From CAZLFA01 sp964558665 (lineage in GTDB: Bacteria > Desulfobacterota > Syntrophia > Syntrophales > PHBD01), in assembly GCA_964558665.1 (NCBI GenBank), contig CAZLFA010000056.1:1-28032 (forward strand): a DNA stretch of 28,032 nucleotides, read 5' to 3'. This document shows positions 24,900 to 28,032 of this stretch, piece by piece. The position numbers and the translations under genes were made by a program. Every line of letters starts with the position of its first letter. The stretch's first letter is position 1. A model generated the notes under the pieces. That model did not search any database. It was not told the DNA's origin and saw only the letters and a program-made list of their open reading frames with translations.

Positions 24900-24979
24900 T
24901 TTACAAAACGTCACGCTTTTCCTGTCAGGGAAGTCGGCGATTGCAGTTATGTTGCTTTTTTAATTCTCTGGATATTCAG

Positions 24980-25111
24980 ATGCAAATGAGAGATGATAAA
25001 GAAAACAGAAAAGATGAATTTGCTCCGCTGTGGTTATATGTTTTTATTTTCCTGAGCGGGTCTGCCTTTCTGGCTTTGTCGTACCTTAAGCTGCTGGGTA
25101 TAATGAACTAG
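24980..25111 (+). CDS. Small single-helix membrane protein (43 aa)
   Basis: A short open frame between moeA and selC. The N-terminus is strongly charged (RDDKENRKDE), followed by one hydrophobic helix (about residues 16-36) and the short tail KLLGIMN. This looks like a genuine small membrane protein, with the charged end in the cytoplasm. An alternative start is the ATG at 24986. The ribosome site is weak. It is not a family I recognise. The selC promoter lies inside its 3' end and its stop codon coincides with the predicted selC transcription start, so conservation of these codons could be due partly to the promoter. The 80 bp between moeA and this frame hold a T-run (24955-24960) but no convincing hairpin. 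Confidence 0.45.
   Translation: MQMRDDKENRKDEFAPLWLYVFIFLSGSAFLALSYLKLLGIMN
25076..25104 (+). promoter_or_regulatory. selC promoter
   Basis: TTGTCG (25076-25081), exactly 17 nt, and a perfect TATAAT (25099-25104). Transcription would start near 25111, leaving a 24-nt 5' leader before tRNA-Sec. The promoter is embedded in the last dozen codons of the small membrane ORF. Confidence 0.7.
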
Positions 25112-25134
25112 CGGAAGCAATCTTTCCTTATCAC

Positions 25135-25232
25135 GGAAGTGCCAAGGTCACTGGTGGGCCTCCCGGACTTCAAATCCGGTGTGGGGGACTAATAATCTCC
25201 CAGGTGGGTTCGATTCCCATGCACTTCCGCCA
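25135..25232 (+). tRNA. selC: tRNA-Sec (selenocysteine, anticodon TCA)
   Basis: A 98-nt tRNA with the hallmarks of bacterial tRNA-Sec. The acceptor stem has 8 bp, GGAAGTGC (25135-25142) with GCACTTCC (25221-25228). The anticodon stem CCGGA/TCCGG encloses CTTCAAA with anticodon TCA (25170-25172). A long variable arm (GTGTGGGGGACTAATAATCTCC region) and the T-loop GTTCGATTC follow, with G as discriminator and an encoded CCA. It reads UGA as selenocysteine with SelB, so the organism should have selA, selB, selD and at least one selenoprotein. None of these is recognised here. The 3' end lies against a truncated gene read from the other strand, and tRNA 3' ends, selC among them, are known integration sites. 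Confidence 0.97.
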
Positions 25233-25597
25233 TTTTTTGTCCAACACAATCCAATAAAGTAAAATAAGCCTTGATTATTCAGGGCTTTTTTAGAGGTGCT
25301 GGTCAGGGAAATGACACTTTTATGCGCTCCACTGCCATAGAGTCCTGCCAGTTTGGTTGAAGTCGGTAATCGCCAATCAGAATAGCCGCCTCCCTTGAAA
25401 TTCTCACAATAGCTCTTCGCATCACGCCATGCAATGCTCTCCCCATTATCGTGTGCAGCCCACATGAGCTTTGTACTTATGTCCAGAACGGTGCCATCGT
25501 TATAGGTGATGAACTGCTTATCCATTGTAACTTCCTTGGCTGCTTCGGCAGGAACAGTGCCCGTGACTATAAAAAGAGATATGACTGCTGCCAGCAT
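25148..25597 (-). pseudogene. Truncated DUF1566 (Lcl_C) secreted protein, cut off beside selC
   Basis: The first 22 codons look like the hydrophobic end of a signal peptide (AVISLFIVTGTVPAEA). Residues ~26-88 are the front half of a DUF1566/Lcl_C module (YNDGTVLDISTKLMWAAHDNG, then DAKSYCENFKGGGYSDWRLPT). After about residue 88 (near 25333) similarity stops; the remaining frame runs through the selC terminator and then antisense to tRNA-Sec, so it is not meaningful protein. The start is also suspect: a better one, an ATG at 25634 directly after GGAGG, is in another frame, and adding one A to the run near 25597 would join it to this frame as a full signal peptide. It lies 59 bp downstream of the caspase gene on the same strand and its module is close to that gene's modules. 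Probably a broken relic. Confidence 0.7.
25266..25291 (+). terminator. Rho-independent terminator after selC
   Basis: The hairpin AAGCCTTG (25266-25273), loop ATTATT, CAGGGCTT (25280-25287) has an 8-bp stem with one G-T pair and runs directly into a T tract to 25291. It lies 34 nt after the selC CCA end. A separate T6 run (25233-25238) follows the tRNA immediately. Confidence 0.8.
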
Positions 25598-26467
25598 TTA
25601 TGCAATTGAGAATATTTACCGCGTAAAAATAACATCCTCCGTGATGACCAGATTATCTATTTGGCGTTGCGCACTGGGAGTGCCCGTACAGTTACATTGT
25701 AGGACTTGTAGCGCCAGTCGCGTTTTCCAGAGGTGAATATGAAGTAGTAGGCATACTTGGGTTCAATTGAATCAGATGAATATACAAAGCCGGAATACAA
25801 CTGAATATGATTTGGTACTTTTATGTCCATGCATGGTGGGCGGCAATCCTTTGGCTTGTATCCCTTAAAAGAATCATCATACAGAGTTTCCAGCTCATCC
25901 AGTGTTGGCATCCTCCAGTCAGTATATCCGCCACCTCTGTAATTCTCACAGTACCCTTTTGCATCACTCCAGTTTATATCTGACCCATTGTCCTTCGCAG
26001 CCCACATCAAGCCGGTCGTTGTATCCGTTACTGTTCCATCTCCATTGGAAATAAACCGTCTTTGTTCTTTCAATGAGCGAACAGGAAGTGCACGGGTTAA
26101 ATTGCTGTATGATTGGGGAAGCCAATCCCAACCGCCAGATTCTAAATTGAAATGGGCAGCACTGGTGCCCCAGATATCAGATGCCCATACATAGTAACAT
26201 GAAAGCTGTATTTGATAAGGTGTTTTTGGAGTAGAAGATGTACTGCAACTCACTTGATGCCCTGATAAAGATTTATCATACAAACTTGCCAACTCATCCT
26301 TTGTTGGCATTCTCCAATCTGTGAATCCACCCAAACGTATATTCTCGCAATAATATTTTGCAACTTTCCAATTGATATCTGATCTATTATCTTTTACTGC
26401 CCACATTAGTCCCGTTTCCGTATCCGTAACGGTACCATCACCATTATCCACAAACCTTCCGCCTCCC
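25333..26467 (-). repeat. Three DUF1566/Lcl_C modules in two adjacent genes
   Basis: Three related coding modules lie in the same direction: about 26467-26084 and 26063-25666 inside the caspase gene, and a half module at about 25525-25333 in the broken gene. Each has the pattern GDGTVxDTxTGLMWAxKDN, then AKxYCEN, GGxTDWRMPTxDELxxLYD, and the two complete ones end in RALPVR. The similarity can also be seen in the DNA (for example around the YCEN and DWR codons), which suggests local duplication. Confidence 0.7.
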
Positions 26468-27564
26468 TTTATCCCTTCCTTTTGGGGAATCTTGGACATC
26501 GCCACTGTCTTCGTGCGGGCGGACTTCGCTTTCTTGGCTTCTCTAGTCTTCTTAGGCTTGGGTGGAGCTTTTACGGTTGCAGTTTCCTGCCCTGCCTCCA
26601 GTCGTGCCCTTTCCTCATCAAGCCGCCTTTGCTCTTCGGCTAAGGCTTTTTTCTTTGCTATGCCTTCCTTCGCTTTTTCCAGCCTCTGTTTTTCGAGAGC
26701 ATTTCTCTGGTCTTCCAGTTCTTGTTCTTGGCGTAATCGTTCCCTCTCTGCGTCTATCTTTCGTTTTTCCGCTTCATAGTCAACGTTAGGCGTAGTAGCT
26801 GTTGCCTGTGTGACTGCACTAGGCTGGAAATAGAACTTCCCCACCAATGACGACAGTTCCCATGGAACCTGACCAGAATCCTTACTTAACTTCTGCCTTA
26901 CGTTCATGAAAACGTCATTGATAGGCACCCCCGGCTCCTGCATATATTTTATGAGTGCAGACGTGTAAGGACTGTTTCTTCCATCCCCATCTCTCGCTAC
27001 CTGACCGGCTCCTGTAGAGTAGGAAATAAATGTGCCTGTAGGAGCGTTCGTCACTATCGCAAGACCTCGTGATGAACTACGGAATGATTTACCAAACGGG
27101 TTATCACGGCAGGCATCCAGAATAACTATATTGAGTCCGTTATTGGCGATTTCCATTTCCGCCAATATACGTCCAGCATTTACCGCCTCAAATTCTACAT
27201 CTTTCTCCTTATTGATTCGTGCACCAATGGGTAGCAGGTAGTTGACGCCACTGAACTGGACTCCATGGCCAGCATAGTAAAACAGTCCCACTCCTCCCTT
27301 CTTGAGGTTATTACCAAACTCCTCGATAGCATCCAGCATATCCCTTTTATTGGTGTCCTTCTTGAGGGTGACAGAGAATCCCAGCTTGGTTAATGTGGCA
27401 GCCATGTCCGTGGCATCGTTGACAGGGTTCTTGAGAGGGAATGAACTGTATGCGCTATTTCCTATTACGAGGGCTATGCGCTGCTCCGTTTCGGCATAAG
27501 TGAATGGTATGGAGGAGCAAAGAAGGAAGAAAAGGATGGCGAATAATGTACGGATGTACCTCAT
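25657..27564 (-). CDS. Secreted caspase-fold (peptidase C14) protein with coiled coil and two DUF1566 modules
   Basis: A 635-residue protein. The signal peptide (residues 1-24, cleavage likely after TYA) sends it across the inner membrane. Residues ~28-245 form a caspase-like domain: RIALVIGNSAY, LKNPVNDATDMA, catalytic His100 in FYYAGHG, catalytic Cys152 in ILDACRDNPF, then FISYSTGAGQVARDGDGRNSPYT (a span of Asp/Gly residues). Both dyad residues are intact. Residues ~260-330 are a highly charged coiled coil (E/K/R/Q-rich), followed by a Lys/Pro/Ala-rich linker (~332-355). Two DUF1566/Lcl_C modules (about 366-493 and 500-635) end the protein. DUF1566 occurs in surface and adhesin-like proteins such as Legionella Lcl, so the module probably binds something outside the cell. 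I chose ATG 27564, behind GGGGGGAAG, over a frame open 20 codons further. A protease fused to a binding module is inferred; its target is unknown. Confidence 0.85.
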   Translation of the reverse strand: MRYIRTLFAILFFLLCSSIPFTYAETEQRIALVIGNSAYSSFPLKNPVNDATDMAATLTKLGFSVTLKKDTNKRDMLDAIEEFGNNLKKGGVGLFYYAGHGVQFSGVNYLLPIGARINKEKDVEFEAVNAGRILAEMEIANNGLNIVILDACRDNPFGKSFRSSSRGLAIVTNAPTGTFISYSTGAGQVARDGDGRNSPYTSALIKYMQEPGVPINDVFMNVRQKLSKDSGQVPWELSSLVGKFYFQPSAVTQATATTPNVDYEAEKRKIDAERERLRQEQELEDQRNALEKQRLEKAKEGIAKKKALAEEQRRLDEERARLEAGQETATVKAPPKPKKTREAKKAKSARTKTVAMSKIPQKEGIKGGGRFVDNGDGTVTDTETGLMWAVKDNRSDINWKVAKYYCENIRLGGFTDWRMPTKDELASLYDKSLSGHQVSCSTSSTPKTPYQIQLSCYYVWASDIWGTSAAHFNLESGGWDWLPQSYSNLTRALPVRSLKEQRRFISNGDGTVTDTTTGLMWAAKDNGSDINWSDAKGYCENYRGGGYTDWRMPTLDELETLYDDSFKGYKPKDCRPPCMDIKVPNHIQLYSGFVYSSDSIEPKYAYYFIFTSGKRDWRYKSYNVTVRALPVRNAK

Positions 27565-27594
27565 GACTTCCCCCCTGTAGGTATAATATATTGG

Positions 27595-27624
27595 ATTTCT
27601 ACACGATATATTTCTACACGTCAA
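27595..27624 (-). promoter_or_regulatory. Putative caspase-gene promoter with 11-bp direct repeat
   Basis: The minus strand reads TTGACG (27624-27619), 17 nt, TAGAAA (27601-27596), a plausible sigma-70 promoter ending 31 bp before the start codon. Two identical copies of CGTGTAGAAAT (plus-strand ATTTCTACACG at 27595-27605 and 27610-27620) with a 15-bp period cover the -35 edge and the -10. Repeats so placed could be an operator, but no regulator is known. Confidence 0.4.
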
Positions 27625-27950
27625 TGATAAGAAGTACCTGCTGATTATACAGATAGGGATACGATCAAGGCGTTAACGGATTCAGCCTCATTGAAATCGT
27701 GCTTCAATGATATACTCGCTGTGATCAGATAATAAGCTGGTATTCCTTGATTTAACGAATCATAAACCGTGAGTTACACATACGGGAGGGATAGAGGGGA
27801 CCCATGGCCGCCCTATTGAGTGAACTCGGGTCATGGGGGGGGTGTCGGAAAGCATTCTTTTTTCTCCTGGTGGATGGGATACAACCAGGGAACGTTATGC
27901 TGTGGCTGCCGTGTCAGCGTTTATCCCCTGGACGGTAGCGTAGGTGTTAC
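27625..27950. other. Non-coding stretch upstream of the caspase gene
   Basis: No supported gene is seen. It contains a perfect 8-bp inverted repeat, TCATTGAA/TTCAATGA, around a 7-nt loop (27688-27710) with no T tract, so it is more operator-like than terminator-like. A 44-codon frame at 27804-27938 has no recognisable features. The G-rich run near 27833-27842 lies inside that frame. The stretch is probably flank or relic of mobile DNA. Confidence 0.4.
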
Positions 27951-28020
27951 TGATCGGTGCTATAGAGCCAAACCGTTATCGCCGTAATGAGGCCAGTTTG
28001 TGATCGGCGCAATGGAGCCA
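27951..28020. repeat. Three-copy array with 25-bp period, IS21-like terminus (partial)
   Basis: Near-identical 20-bp units start at 27951 (TGATCGGTGCTATAGAGCCA), 27976 (TTATCGCCGTAATGAGGCCA) and 28001 (TGATCGGCGCAATGGAGCCA). The outer two share 17 of 20 bases and the middle one 15 of 20 with the last. The start-to-start spacing is exactly 25 bp. Regular terminal arrays like this are typical of IS21-family (IS408/IS1162-like) ends, with the element continuing beyond the window. The motif differs from that at 1-50, so two different elements probably flank the contig. Confidence 0.55.
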
Positions 28021-28032
28021 CCCGGCGGCGGC

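Noticed and set aside
25333..26467. Diversity-generating retroelement target
   Set aside because: DUF1566-like modules can be variable-protein domains, but no reverse transcriptase, template repeat or adenine-specific variation is visible in the window.
27804..27938. 44-codon frame with AGGGG upstream
   Set aside because: Ends just before the IS-like array, contains a run of glycine/tryptophan codons from a G tract and has no recognisable feature; a chance frame is likelier.
27951..28020. Start of a CRISPR array
   Set aside because: The units are degenerate and adjacent with only 5 bp between 20-bp copies, leaving no spacers of CRISPR length.
1..28032. Selenoprotein gene with in-frame TGA
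   Set aside because: All recognised enzymes end at normal positions for their families and none shows similarity continuing past a TGA stop.

Overview
The window reads as a contig from an anaerobic, Gram-negative bacterium of the deltaproteobacterial (Desulfobacterota) type, possibly Syntrophales-like. This rests on protein resemblance only: a probable Re-type citrate synthase of the kind documented in Clostridium kluyveri and Syntrophus aciditrophicus, a DUF169 protein, a B12-type radical SAM protein, DUF401, a PilS/PilR-like sigma-54 two-component pair, and a selenocysteine tRNA beside a molybdopterin gene. No rRNA or ribosomal protein gene is present to fix the taxonomy. Both ends carry short direct repeats with an exact 25-bp period, the arrangement seen at IS21-family termini, so the contig probably stops where assembly met repeated insertion sequences.

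Layout. 1-430: IS-like end, then tRNA-His and tRNA-Arg on the minus strand with a strong terminator. 518-2336 (minus): a short-chain dehydrogenase and a membrane-anchored Coa1-like/TPR protein. 2539-5672 (plus): an operon of a crotonase-fold protein lacking both catalytic glutamates, a DUF169 protein and a radical SAM protein. 5674-7965 (minus): DUF401 membrane protein and birA. birA diverges from bioB (8094-9083) across a clear BirA operator whose half-sites contain -35 hexamers. 9053-12067 (minus): NtrC-type regulator and membrane histidine kinase. 12201-14705: comEC. 14806-19773: a hisS-aspS operon followed by a Re-citrate-synthase-like enzyme with a C-terminal Cache domain. 19809-21776 (minus): UvrD/Rep helicase. 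21804-21871: dispersed palindromic element. 21901-22545 (minus): adk, divergent from an MBL-fold hydrolase and moeA (22696-24899). Then a 43-residue membrane protein, selC and its terminator.

The last 2.8 kb differs in character. Directly beyond selC lies a truncated DUF1566 (Lcl_C) gene reading toward the tRNA, then a secreted caspase-fold protein with a charged coiled coil and two more DUF1566 modules, then an IS-like repeat array. A tRNA 3' end, a gene cut off beside it and an IS-like end suggest an accessory island or rearranged segment at selC, although no integrase or duplicated tRNA end lies within the window.

Functional links. bioB and birA form an autoregulated biotin module. hisS/aspS and the tRNAs are translation genes. 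moeA and selC fit an organism that makes molybdenum or tungsten selenoenzymes such as formate dehydrogenase, though no selenoprotein gene was recognised here. The points most worth following are the citrate synthase-Cache fusion, the selC-adjacent caspase/DUF1566 locus, the active-site-degenerate crotonase operon, and the small membrane ORF that contains the selC promoter.
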